This document shows, piece after piece, positions 17,024-24,923 of a stretch of DNA of 64,000 nt (the first letter of the stretch is position 1; each line of letters starts with the position of its first letter). Source of the DNA: JAVVHE01 sp032249695 (GTDB lineage: Bacteria > Pseudomonadota > Alphaproteobacteria > Sphingomonadales > Sphingomonadaceae); contig JAVVHE010000014.1 in the NCBI GenBank assembly GCA_032249695.1, positions 9,552-73,551 of the forward strand, in the 5' to 3' direction. The position numbers and the translations under genes are program-made. The notes beneath the pieces were generated by a model. That model ran no database searches and had not been told where the DNA came from. It saw nothing but the letters and a program-made list of their open reading frames with translations.

Positions 17024-18673
17024 ATGGCGGACACGCTGACCATTGGCCTCGCCCAGCTTGCCGCGCGCGTCGGCGACCTCCGCTCGAACGCCGAGCGCAT
17101 CATCGCGGCACGCGCGGCGATGCCCGGCGCCGACCTGATCCTCACGCCCGAACTCAGCCTTGTCGGCTATCCGCCCGAGGATCTGGTGATGAAGCCAGCG
17201 CTGATCGCGGCGGCCGAGGCCGAGCTTCGGCGCCTCGCCGCAGCGACCGCCGACGGCGGCCCGGCGCTGCTCGTCGGCGTGCCGCTGCGCGAGGGCGAGC
17301 GCGTGCTCAACGGCGTCGCTCTGCTCGCCGACGGCGCAATCCAAGGCACGACCGCCAAGCGCGAGCTGCCCAATTACGGACCGTTCGACGAGAAGCGCAC
17401 CTTTTCGCCCGGCACCCCCCGCATCCTGACGCATCAGGGCGTGCGCATCGGCGTACCGATCTGCGAGGATATGTGGTTCGCGCCCGTCTGCACCGAGCTC
17501 GCCGCCCAGGGCGCCGAGCTTCTGCTCGCGCCGCACGGGAGCCCGTTCGAGATCGGCAAGGACGCGCGCCGCACCGCGCTCGCCCGCGCGCGCGCTGCCG
17601 AAACCGGGCTGCCGCTCGCCTTTGTCAACCGCACCGGCGGCCAGGACGAGCTGGTGTTCGATGGCTCCAGCTTCGCGGTCGATCCGGTCGGCCAGGTGCG
17701 ACTGCGCCTGCCCGATTTCGAGGAGGCGCATGTGCTGACGCACTGGTCGCGCACGCCCGATGGCTGGCGGATCGCGCAGGGCGCGTGCGCGGCGCAGGAC
17801 GAGGACCCGCTCGACATCTACCACGCGATGCTGATGGCGCTGCGCGATTACGTCACCGCGAACGGCTTCCCCGGCGTGGTGCTCGGCCTGTCGGGCGGGA
17901 TCGACAGCGCGCTTTCCGCAGCGGTCGCGGTCGATGCGCTGGGGCCCGACAAAGTGTGGTGCGTGATGCTGCCCTCACGCTTTACCAGCGAGGACTCTCT
18001 GGAAGACGCCGCGGCGTGCGCGCGGATGCTCGGCTGCCGCCTCGATACGATTCCCATCGAACCGGCGATGGAGGCGTTTGGCGCGATGCTCGCGCCCAGC
18101 TTCGCCGGCCGCGCGCCCGACGTCACCGAGGAGAATCTGCAATCGCGGGTGCGCGCGGTGACGCTGATGGCGCTTTCGAACAAGTTCGGCCCGATGCTGC
18201 TGACGACCGGCAACAAGAGCGAACTGTCAACCGGCTACAGCACCATCTACGGTGACGCCGCTGGCGGCTATTCGGTGCTGAAAGATCTCTACAAGACGAC
18301 AGTGTTCAAGCTCAGCCGCTTTCGCAATCTGGGCCGCACGCGCCTAGGACTTGGGCCGGACGGGCCGGTGATGCCCGATCGTGTGATCGATAAGCCGCCG
18401 ACCGCCGAGCTCCGCGCCGACCAGAAGGACGAGGACTCGCTGCCGCCCTACTCCGTCCTTGATCGCATCCTGATCGGGCTGGTGGAGGACGACCTGAGCG
18501 CCGCCGACCTGATCGCCGCGGGCGAGGACGCCGCGACGGTCGCCCGCGTCGAGCGCCTGCTGTACCTCGCCGAATACAAGCGTCGCCAGGCGCCGCCCGG
18601 CGTCAAGATCGGCCGCCGCAGCTTCGGCCGCGACCGGCGATACCCGATCACCAACTTCTTTCGGACGGCGTGA
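17024..18673 (+). CDS. nadE: Glutamine-dependent NAD+ synthetase
   Basis: Makes NAD+ from deamido-NAD+ with ATP and glutamine-derived ammonia. It is 549 aa with two domains. The nitrilase-type glutaminase has a triad consistent with Glu43 (TPELSLVGYP), Lys112 (AKRELPNYG) and Cys147 (ICEDMWF). The synthetase domain has the P-loop SGGIDSA at residues 290-296 and TTGNKSELSTGYST. The start sits right after a short divergent gap and has no co-directional neighbour, so it is probably monocistronic. Confidence 0.97.
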   Translation: MADTLTIGLAQLAARVGDLRSNAERIIAARAAMPGADLILTPELSLVGYPPEDLVMKPALIAAAEAELRRLAAATADGGPALLVGVPLREGERVLNGVALLADGAIQGTTAKRELPNYGPFDEKRTFSPGTPRILTHQGVRIGVPICEDMWFAPVCTELAAQGAELLLAPHGSPFEIGKDARRTALARARAAETGLPLAFVNRTGGQDELVFDGSSFAVDPVGQVRLRLPDFEEAHVLTHWSRTPDGWRIAQGACAAQDEDPLDIYHAMLMALRDYVTANGFPGVVLGLSGGIDSALSAAVAVDALGPDKVWCVMLPSRFTSEDSLEDAAACARMLGCRLDTIPIEPAMEAFGAMLAPSFAGRAPDVTEENLQSRVRAVTLMALSNKFGPMLLTTGNKSELSTGYSTIYGDAAGGYSVLKDLYKTTVFKLSRFRNLGRTRLGLGPDGPVMPDRVIDKPPTAELRADQKDEDSLPPYSVLDRILIGLVEDDLSAADLIAAGEDAATVARVERLLYLAEYKRRQAPPGVKIGRRSFGRDRRYPITNFFRTA

Positions 18674-18907
18674 CCACACTGGCGCTCAGGGCACGGGTTG
18701 ATCGTCAGTTCCCACTCTTTCCACGCGCGACCGTGCGAACCAAACAGGTTACACACGGTCGATATACGCGGTTTGTCATGGCAACGCGCACACTGCGAAG
18801 GTCAAAAGATCCCCGATCCGTTTACGCCCTCGACCCCCTCAGGGCGTCACCTCCGATCACTTCGCAAGAAGCCTGCTCCAGCCATCGGTGAACGCGGCGC
18901 TTCCGTC

Positions 18908-19759
18908 TTACCGGTCGCCGTCGAGGATATCGCCGAGCAACCCGAGCGGGCTGCTCTGGTCGGCGCCCTTGCTGCCGCCGCGCGCCACCGCCAGCACGCG
19001 GCCCGCCAGCCGCGAGAAGGGCAGCGATTGCAGCCACACGCTGCCGGGGCCGGTCAGGCGGGCGAAGAACAGGCCCTCGCCTGAGAACAGGATCGACCGC
19101 ACGCCGCGCACCGTCTCGATGTCATAGTCGATCGTCGCGGTCATCGCGGCGAGGCAGCCGGTGTCGACATGGATCGTCTCGCCCGGCGCAAGGTCGCGCT
19201 CGACGATCGTGCCGCCCATGTGAACGAACACCATGCCGTCGCCGTCCAGCTGTTGCATGATGAAGCCCTCGCCGCCGAACAGTCCCGTCATGATGCGGCG
19301 CTGGAAGGCGATGCCGATCGTCACGCCCTTGGCGGCGGCGAGGAAGCTGTCCTTCTGGCAGATGATCCGCCCGCCATAGTCGCTGAGCTTCAGCGGCACG
19401 ATGCCGCCCGGCGTGGGCGCGGCAAAGGCCACGCGCGCCGTGCCCACGCCGCGATTCATGAACACCGTCGTGAACAGCGACGCGCCAGTCAGCAGCCGCT
19501 TGCCTGCGCCCAGCAGCGCGCCGACGATCCCGCCGCCGCCCTGGTTGTCGCTGCCATCGCCGAACACCGTCGACATCTCGATGGCGGCGTCCTTCCACAC
19601 GAAGGCGCCCGCTTCGCCCACGGCGGCCTCGCCGGGATCGAGCTCGATCTCGACAAACTGCAGATCGTGGCCGCGGATCGCGTAATCCACCTCGTCCTGC
19701 TGGCGCGGGCCGGCCCGGCCGCTGCCCTCATTGCTCCACGGATTGCTGAAGCTGCCCAT
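18908..19759 (-). CDS. AIM24 / TIGR00266-family protein
   Basis: A member of a widespread family of beta-rich proteins of unknown biochemical role. It is 283 aa. Family features seen: VEIELDPGEAAVGEAGAFVW near the N-terminus, a glycine-rich loop GDGSDNQGGGGIVGAL, FFARLTGPGSVWLQSLPFS near the C-terminus, and a tail QSSPLGLLGDILDGDR. No signal peptide or membrane span is seen. It is convergent with nadE across a 234-bp gap in which no terminator hairpin is evident. Confidence 0.88.
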   Translation of the reverse strand: MGSFSNPWSNEGSGRAGPRQQDEVDYAIRGHDLQFVEIELDPGEAAVGEAGAFVWKDAAIEMSTVFGDGSDNQGGGGIVGALLGAGKRLLTGASLFTTVFMNRGVGTARVAFAAPTPGGIVPLKLSDYGGRIICQKDSFLAAAKGVTIGIAFQRRIMTGLFGGEGFIMQQLDGDGMVFVHMGGTIVERDLAPGETIHVDTGCLAAMTATIDYDIETVRGVRSILFSGEGLFFARLTGPGSVWLQSLPFSRLAGRVLAVARGGSKGADQSSPLGLLGDILDGDR

Positions 19760-19947
19760 CGTCTCCCTCCCGCTATGGCCGCACCATTTGCCTCAGTCTC
19801 CACGCCTGACGCCAGCGAAAGCCTCCCCTTGGTGCTCGTGCTCTTGACGATCATGCCAGCGCCGCCTCCCGCGTCTTGGCTGGAAGTCGGCGCTCAGATC
19901 CCGGCTTGCGTTCGGATGACGGTTCGGGGGAAGGCGTGCGCCCACCC

Positions 19948-21312
19948 ATGACCGTCACCACGCGTTTCGCCCCGGCTCCATCGGGCCGCCTCCATGCGGG
20001 GAACATTCGCACCGCAATCCTCAACTGGCTGTTCGCCCGCGCGCTGGGCGGCCGCTTCCTGCTGCGGCTCGACGATACCGACCGGGCCCGCTCGACGCCC
20101 GAGGCCGCGCAGGCGATCCGCGAGGACCTTGGCTGGCTCGGCCTCCAGCCCGATGGCGAGGCGCAGCAATCGGTGCGTTTCGCCCGCTACGAGGCCGCGC
20201 TCACGCGGCTGGCGGCCGCGGGCCGCGCCTACCCCGCCTACGAGACGCCCGAAGAGCTCGAGCTCAAGCGCCGCCTGCAACACAGCCGCGGCCTGCCGCC
20301 GGTCTATGATCGCGCCGCTCTGAAGTTGACCGACGCCGACCGGGCGCAGCTGGAGGCCGAGGGCCGCCGACCGCACTGGCGCTTCAAGCTGGACACCGCC
20401 GAGCGCGTCCGCTGGGACGATCTGATCCGCGGCGACACGCATGTCGATCCCGCCAGCCTGTCGGACCCCGTCGTCCGGCGCGAGGACGGCAGCTGGCTCT
20501 ACATGCTGCCAAGCGTGGTGGACGACATCGAGCTGGGCATCACCCACGTCATCCGCGGCGAGGACCATGTGCCCAACAGCGCGGTGCAGCTGCAGATGTT
20601 CGCGGCGCTCTGCGCGCCCGCCCCGGCGATGGCGCACGCCGCGCTGCTGACGGGAGCGGAGGGCGCGCTGTCGAAGCGGCTCGGCAGCCTCGGCGTGCCG
20701 GCCTTCCGCGAGGAGGGGATCGAGCCGATGGCGGTCGTCGCCTATCTTGCGCGGCTGGGGAGCGCGGACCCCATCGAGCCGTTCACCGACCCTGGGCCGC
20801 TGATCGCCAGCTTCGACCTCGGCCGCCTCAGCCGCGCTCCTGCACGGTTCGACCTGGAGGAGCTGAAGGCGCTCTCCGCGAAGATCATCCACCATCTGCC
20901 GCACGAGGCGGTGGCGCACCGCTTGCCGGAGGCGATCGGGGCAGCGGCGTGGGAGGCGATCCGGGGCAATCTCACGCGCATCGACGAGGCGGCCGAATGG
21001 GCCCGGGTGCTGGACGGCGACCTGCCTCCGCCTCCGCTTCCGCCCGAGGACGCCGTCTACGCCGCCACCGCGCTCGCCACCCTCCCACCCGCCCCGCTCG
21101 GCCCGGATAGCTGGGGCGCGTGGACCGCCGCGCTGAAGGCAGAGACCGGCCGCAAGGGCCGCGCGCTGTTCCTGCCGCTGCGCCTCGCGCTCACCGGCCG
21201 CGAGCATGGGCCGGAGATGGCAGCGCTTCTTCCCCTCATCGGCCACCAGCGCGCGGCGCGGCGGCTCGCCGCAGCCGTGGGGTCGCGCGGTGGCGGTGGC
21301 GACGCTATCTAG
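19948..21312 (+). CDS. gltX: Glutamyl-tRNA synthetase (class I)
   Basis: Charges tRNA with glutamate. It is 454 aa from MTVTTRFAPAPSGRLHAGN. The class I HIGH motif appears as HAGN (residues 16-19) and the KMSKS motif as ALSKRLGS. WRFKLDTAERVRWDDLIRG and VIRGEDHVPNSAVQLQMF fit the catalytic core. With gatC-gatA elsewhere in the window, at least one GluRS of this organism probably also misacylates tRNA-Gln. Whether this copy is that one is unknown. The ATG is chosen by family; upstream codons are non-conserved. Confidence 0.93.
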   Translation: MTVTTRFAPAPSGRLHAGNIRTAILNWLFARALGGRFLLRLDDTDRARSTPEAAQAIREDLGWLGLQPDGEAQQSVRFARYEAALTRLAAAGRAYPAYETPEELELKRRLQHSRGLPPVYDRAALKLTDADRAQLEAEGRRPHWRFKLDTAERVRWDDLIRGDTHVDPASLSDPVVRREDGSWLYMLPSVVDDIELGITHVIRGEDHVPNSAVQLQMFAALCAPAPAMAHAALLTGAEGALSKRLGSLGVPAFREEGIEPMAVVAYLARLGSADPIEPFTDPGPLIASFDLGRLSRAPARFDLEELKALSAKIIHHLPHEAVAHRLPEAIGAAAWEAIRGNLTRIDEAAEWARVLDGDLPPPPLPPEDAVYAATALATLPPAPLGPDSWGAWTAALKAETGRKGRALFLPLRLALTGREHGPEMAALLPLIGHQRAARRLAAAVGSRGGGGDAI

Positions 21313-21321
21313 GCGGCAACA

Positions 21322-21636
21322 ATGGCATTCCTGAAGCCCGAACCGCGCACGCTTCGTGAGCGATTGGCAGCGATCACGCGCGACCAGTGGCGGTTCGCGC
21401 TTGCATCAATCCTGGTCACTTCGGGGGTAATGACCGGCTTTCTGCTCGAATCGCGATCGGGCTACGAATACGCGATGGCTCGGTCGCGCGTGCGCTTTAT
21501 CGGGGGTTTCCCGGACAGTGCCGCGTTCGAGCGCGCGCGGACCGGCAAGCGCGAGCCCGAAGCGCGCCCCCTGCCCTCGCCCGCCGCGGGCGATTCCGTG
21601 CCGCTCGCCGCGCCCAGGGCGCCCAGCGCCCGATGA
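21322..21636 (+). CDS. Small single-pass membrane protein of unknown function
   Basis: Not recognised. It is 104 aa. A basic N-terminus (LRERLAAITRDQWR) is followed by one hydrophobic segment (FALASILVTSGVMTGFLLE, residues 25-43) and a Pro/Ala-rich C-terminal half. It starts 10 bp after gltX and its stop overlaps the ribD ATG (ATGA), so it is part of the same transcript and real despite lacking a known domain. Confidence 0.7.
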   Translation: MAFLKPEPRTLRERLAAITRDQWRFALASILVTSGVMTGFLLESRSGYEYAMARSRVRFIGGFPDSAAFERARTGKREPEARPLPSPAAGDSVPLAAPRAPSAR

Positions 21637-22634
21637 CCGGACGCCGCGACCGCCAGCTTATGGCGCGGGCGGTCAGCCTCGCCGAAGACGCATGGGGCTC
21701 GACCGCGCCAAACCCCGCTGTCGGCTGCGTGTTGGCGCAGGACGGGCGCGTGATCGCCGAAGCAGCGACCGCCCCCGGGGGCCGCCCGCATGCCGAGCAG
21801 GCCGCCTTGCAGAAGGCTGGCGGCAACGCGCGGGGCGCGACTGCCTATGTGACGATGGAGCCCTGCGCGCACCACTCCGACCGCGGCCCGCCCTGCGCGG
21901 CGGGATTGGCGGAGGCGGGCGTAGCGCGCGTGGTCATCGCCCGGCTCGATCCGTCCGAGCGCAACCATGCCGAAGGCGCCAAGCTGCTTGAGCGCGCCGG
22001 GATCGCGGTCGAAGTCGGGCTGATGGCGGAAGAGGCCGCGCCGATCACCGCGGGCTGGGAGTTCCGGCTCGTCCACGGCCGTCCGCGCGTGACGGGTAAG
22101 TTCGCGCTGTCGATCGACGGGCGCATCGCGCTCGGCTCGGGCGAATCGCAATGGCTGACCAGCGAAGCCGCGCGCATCCACGCGCACATGGAGCGGGCGC
22201 GGGCGGACATGATCATCGTCGGCCGCGGCACGCTTGAGGCCGACGATCCCGCGCTGACGGTGCGCGTACCCGGCCACGAGCACCGCTCGCCGCGCCCGAT
22301 CGTCCTCACCGCCACGCTCGACCGCGTGCCCCCGCACCACAAGCTCGCCGCGCGCGATCCGCTCATCCTCGCCAGCCCGCAGGCGATCGACCGGCTGAAG
22401 GTCAACGACGCGCTGCTGGAGGGCGGGATGCAGGCCGCGACCGCCTTCCTGAAGGCCGACCGCGTCGACCGGCTGATGATCTACCGCGCGCCGATTCTCG
22501 TCGGCAACGACGGCTTGCCGGCAACCGGCCTCATCGGCGCGCAGCATCTGAGCGAGCTCCACAATCGCTGGCGCCGCACGCATGTCGAGGCGCTGGGACC
22601 CGATCTGCGGGAGGTGTACGAGCGCGTGCGCTAG
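21633..22634 (+). CDS. ribD: Bifunctional diaminohydroxyphosphoribosylaminopyrimidine deaminase / reductase
   Basis: Second and third steps of riboflavin synthesis from GTP. It is 333 aa. The N-terminal zinc deaminase has HAE at residues 53-55 and EPCAHHSDRGPPC (Cys78 and Cys88 as zinc ligands). The C-terminal reductase opens with GRPRVTGKFALSIDGRIAL and contains ADMIIVGRGTLEADDPALTVR. The start overlaps the preceding stop (ATGA), which decides the start. First of four rib genes here. Confidence 0.96.
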   Translation: MTGRRDRQLMARAVSLAEDAWGSTAPNPAVGCVLAQDGRVIAEAATAPGGRPHAEQAALQKAGGNARGATAYVTMEPCAHHSDRGPPCAAGLAEAGVARVVIARLDPSERNHAEGAKLLERAGIAVEVGLMAEEAAPITAGWEFRLVHGRPRVTGKFALSIDGRIALGSGESQWLTSEAARIHAHMERARADMIIVGRGTLEADDPALTVRVPGHEHRSPRPIVLTATLDRVPPHHKLAARDPLILASPQAIDRLKVNDALLEGGMQAATAFLKADRVDRLMIYRAPILVGNDGLPATGLIGAQHLSELHNRWRRTHVEALGPDLREVYERVR

Positions 22635-22683
22635 TTTGCAATTTTGCGATTGCATCGCAATCCCATGTTCGCCAGATGGCTCT

Positions 22684-23154
22684 ATGGTCCTCTCCCCTTC
22701 CGCGGCGCGCCAGAAATGGCTGCGCGACTGGCATCGTTATTTCAGCCTGCTGTTCGCCCCGATGCTGCTGGTGTTTGCGCTTTCGGGCGGCATCATGGTG
22801 TTTCGGCTGAACGAAGCGCGACCCGGCGAGCCGCAGCCGCCTGCGCTGATCCAGCGGCTCGGCAGCCTGCACAAGAACGCCCGCCTGGCGCTGCCGAGAC
22901 CGCGCGGCGACGCTGCAAAGCAGCGCTCGGCCGCAGCGCCGCGCGCCGCAGCGGGCCGGGAGTCTCGGCGCGACGGCGTTGCGGTCACCGCGCTGAAAGC
23001 GTTCTTCGTGCTGGGTTCGCTCGGACTGTTCGTCACCACGGTGCTGGGCGCTTGGGTGGGCGTTGCGCACGCGCGTAATCGGCGGCTCGCTTGGTCGCTG
23101 CTCGCGGCGGGAGCCATCATACCTGCGGCATTGCTCGCCGCGGCTGCCCGCTGA
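22684..23154 (+). CDS. PepSY-associated membrane protein
   Basis: 156 aa. The N-terminus KWLRDWHRYFSLLFAPMLLV leads into FALSGGIMVF, the usual WHR...FSL first helix of PepSY-type membrane proteins. A soluble middle (RPGEPQPPALIQRLGSLHKN) follows, then two more hydrophobic segments (FFVLGSLGLFVTTVLGAWVG and LAWSLLAAGAIIPAALLAAA). Members are often found with iron or redox functions, but nothing here fixes a role. It lies 49 bp after ribD and 32 bp before ribE, so it belongs to the rib transcript. Confidence 0.7.
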   Translation: MVLSPSAARQKWLRDWHRYFSLLFAPMLLVFALSGGIMVFRLNEARPGEPQPPALIQRLGSLHKNARLALPRPRGDAAKQRSAAAPRAAAGRESRRDGVAVTALKAFFVLGSLGLFVTTVLGAWVGVAHARNRRLAWSLLAAGAIIPAALLAAAAR

Positions 23155-23186
23155 CGCCGGTCCGCAGCGCTGCTAGGCGGGGCCGC

Positions 23187-23792
23187 ATGTTCACAGGGAT
23201 CGTCACCGATGTCGGCCGCATCCGCTTGGTCGCACCGCCGCCGGACAGCCGCATTGAGATCGAGACGGCCTACGATACGGCCGCCATCGCGCTCGGCGCG
23301 TCGATCGCCTGCTCGGGCGTATGCCTGACGGTCGTCGATCGCGGTCCGGGCTGGTTCGCGGTGCAGGTTTCGGCCGAGACGCGCGCGCGCACCGCACCCG
23401 ATCGCTGGCGCGAGGGCGCGCGCCTCAATCTTGAACGCGCGCTGCGCGTCGGCGACGAGCTTGGCGGCCACATCGTCACCGGCCATGTCGACGGCGTTGG
23501 CGAGGTGCTTGCAATCGCCCCCGACGGCGCCAGCCACCGCGTCACCATCGTGGTCCCGCGCGCGCTCGCGCCCAACATCGCGCCCAAGGGCTCGATCACC
23601 GTCGACGGCGTGTCGCTGACGGTGAACGAGGTCAGCGACGATGGGCGCCACACTGGCTTCGGAGTGAACATCATCCCGCACACCCGCACCCATACGACGC
23701 TCGAAGCACTCGCCCCGGGGTCGCACGTGAACCTGGAGATCGACATCCTGTCGCGGTATCTCGCCCGCTTGCTGGAAGCCCGCGTGGTATGA
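23187..23792 (+). CDS. ribE: Riboflavin synthase, alpha chain
   Basis: Dismutates two 6,7-dimethyl-8-ribityllumazine molecules into riboflavin. It is 201 aa with two lumazine-binding repeats: MFTGIVTDVGRI and ACSGVCLTVVDRG in the first, GHIVTGHVDGVGEV and KGSITVDGVSLTVNEV in the second. The C-terminal helix is ILSRYLARLLEA. The ATG is the conserved MFTG start. Its stop overlaps the ribBA ATG by 4 bp. Confidence 0.97.
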   Translation: MFTGIVTDVGRIRLVAPPPDSRIEIETAYDTAAIALGASIACSGVCLTVVDRGPGWFAVQVSAETRARTAPDRWREGARLNLERALRVGDELGGHIVTGHVDGVGEVLAIAPDGASHRVTIVVPRALAPNIAPKGSITVDGVSLTVNEVSDDGRHTGFGVNIIPHTRTHTTLEALAPGSHVNLEIDILSRYLARLLEARVV

Positions 23793-24874
23793 GCGTCGCG
23801 GCGATCGAGGACATCATCGAGGACGCCCGCAACGGGCGCATGTTCATCCTGGTCGACGACGAGGACCGCGAGAACGAGGGCGACCTCGTCATCCCGGCAC
23901 AGATGGCGACGCCCGACGCGATCAACTTCATGGCGCGCCACGGGCGCGGGCTGATCTGCCTCGCGATGACCCGCGCGCGCGTCGAAGCGCTCGGCCTGCC
24001 GCTGATGAGCCAGAACAACCGCACGCGCCACGCGACTGCGTTTACCGTCAGCATCGAGGCGAAGGACGGCGTCACGACGGGCATCTCCGCCCACGACCGC
24101 GCGCGCACCATCGCGGTCGCCATCGACGCAGCGAAGGGTCCCGACGCCATCGTTACTCCCGGCCACGTCTTCCCGCTCGTCGCCCGTGACGGCGGCGTGC
24201 TGGTCCGCGCCGGGCATACCGAGGCGTCGGTCGATATGGCGCGGCTCGCGGGGCTCAACCCGGCGGGCGTCATCTGCGAGATCATGCGCGACGACGGCCG
24301 CATGGCGCGCATGGACGACCTGATCCCCTTCGCGCGCGAGCATGGCCTGAAAATCGGCACGATCCGCGACCTGATCGCCTATCGCCTGAAGCACGACCGC
24401 CTCATCGACTGCATCGGCTCCCGACCGCTCGCCTCGCGCTATGGCGGCGACTGGCTGGCGCGGCTCTACGTCAACCGCGCCGAATATGCCGAGCATCTCG
24501 CGCTCACCAAGGGCGACATCCGCCCCGATCAGCCGACGCTGGTGCGGATGCACGCGGTCAGCCTGTTCCACGATTTCCTGGGCGAGGACACGGGCCGCTC
24601 GGGCGTGCTCCACCGCGCAATGGAAATGATCGGCGCGGCGGGCGCAGGCGTCGTCGTGCTGATCCGCGATACCAGCCCCAACGTCCTCAGCCGCCAGCTG
24701 CTCGGCCAGGACTGGGACCCTCAAGCGGCGACGCTGCGCGATTACGGCGTCGGCGCACAGATTCTCGCCGATCTCGGCGTGCACGATATGGTGCTGTTGA
24801 CCAACACCCACCGCGCCATCGTCGGCCTCGACGCTTACGGCCTCAACGTCGTCGAGGAGCGAGCTATCTCTTGA
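23789..24874 (+). CDS. ribB: 3,4-dihydroxy-2-butanone-4-phosphate synthase with a degenerate RibA half
   Basis: Makes the four-carbon precursor of lumazine from ribulose 5-phosphate. It is 361 aa. The RibB domain (1-~200) is complete: DDEDRENEGDLV, TPGHVFPLVARDGGVLVRAGHTEAS and CEIMRDDGRMAR. The second half aligns with GTP cyclohydrolase II. However, the zinc-binding stretch with three Cys normally found after RVH is replaced by RMHAVSLFHDFLGEDTGRSG, with no Cys. The RibA activity is therefore probably lost, as in RibBX-type proteins. GTP cyclohydrolase II must be encoded elsewhere. Confidence 0.93.
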   Translation: MSVAAIEDIIEDARNGRMFILVDDEDRENEGDLVIPAQMATPDAINFMARHGRGLICLAMTRARVEALGLPLMSQNNRTRHATAFTVSIEAKDGVTTGISAHDRARTIAVAIDAAKGPDAIVTPGHVFPLVARDGGVLVRAGHTEASVDMARLAGLNPAGVICEIMRDDGRMARMDDLIPFAREHGLKIGTIRDLIAYRLKHDRLIDCIGSRPLASRYGGDWLARLYVNRAEYAEHLALTKGDIRPDQPTLVRMHAVSLFHDFLGEDTGRSGVLHRAMEMIGAAGAGVVVLIRDTSPNVLSRQLLGQDWDPQAATLRDYGVGAQILADLGVHDMVLLTNTHRAIVGLDAYGLNVVEERAIS

Positions 24875-24923
24875 GGGCAGCCTGCCGCAGCCCTAGACGC
24901 TGCCCCACAAGAGGAGGGACCCG

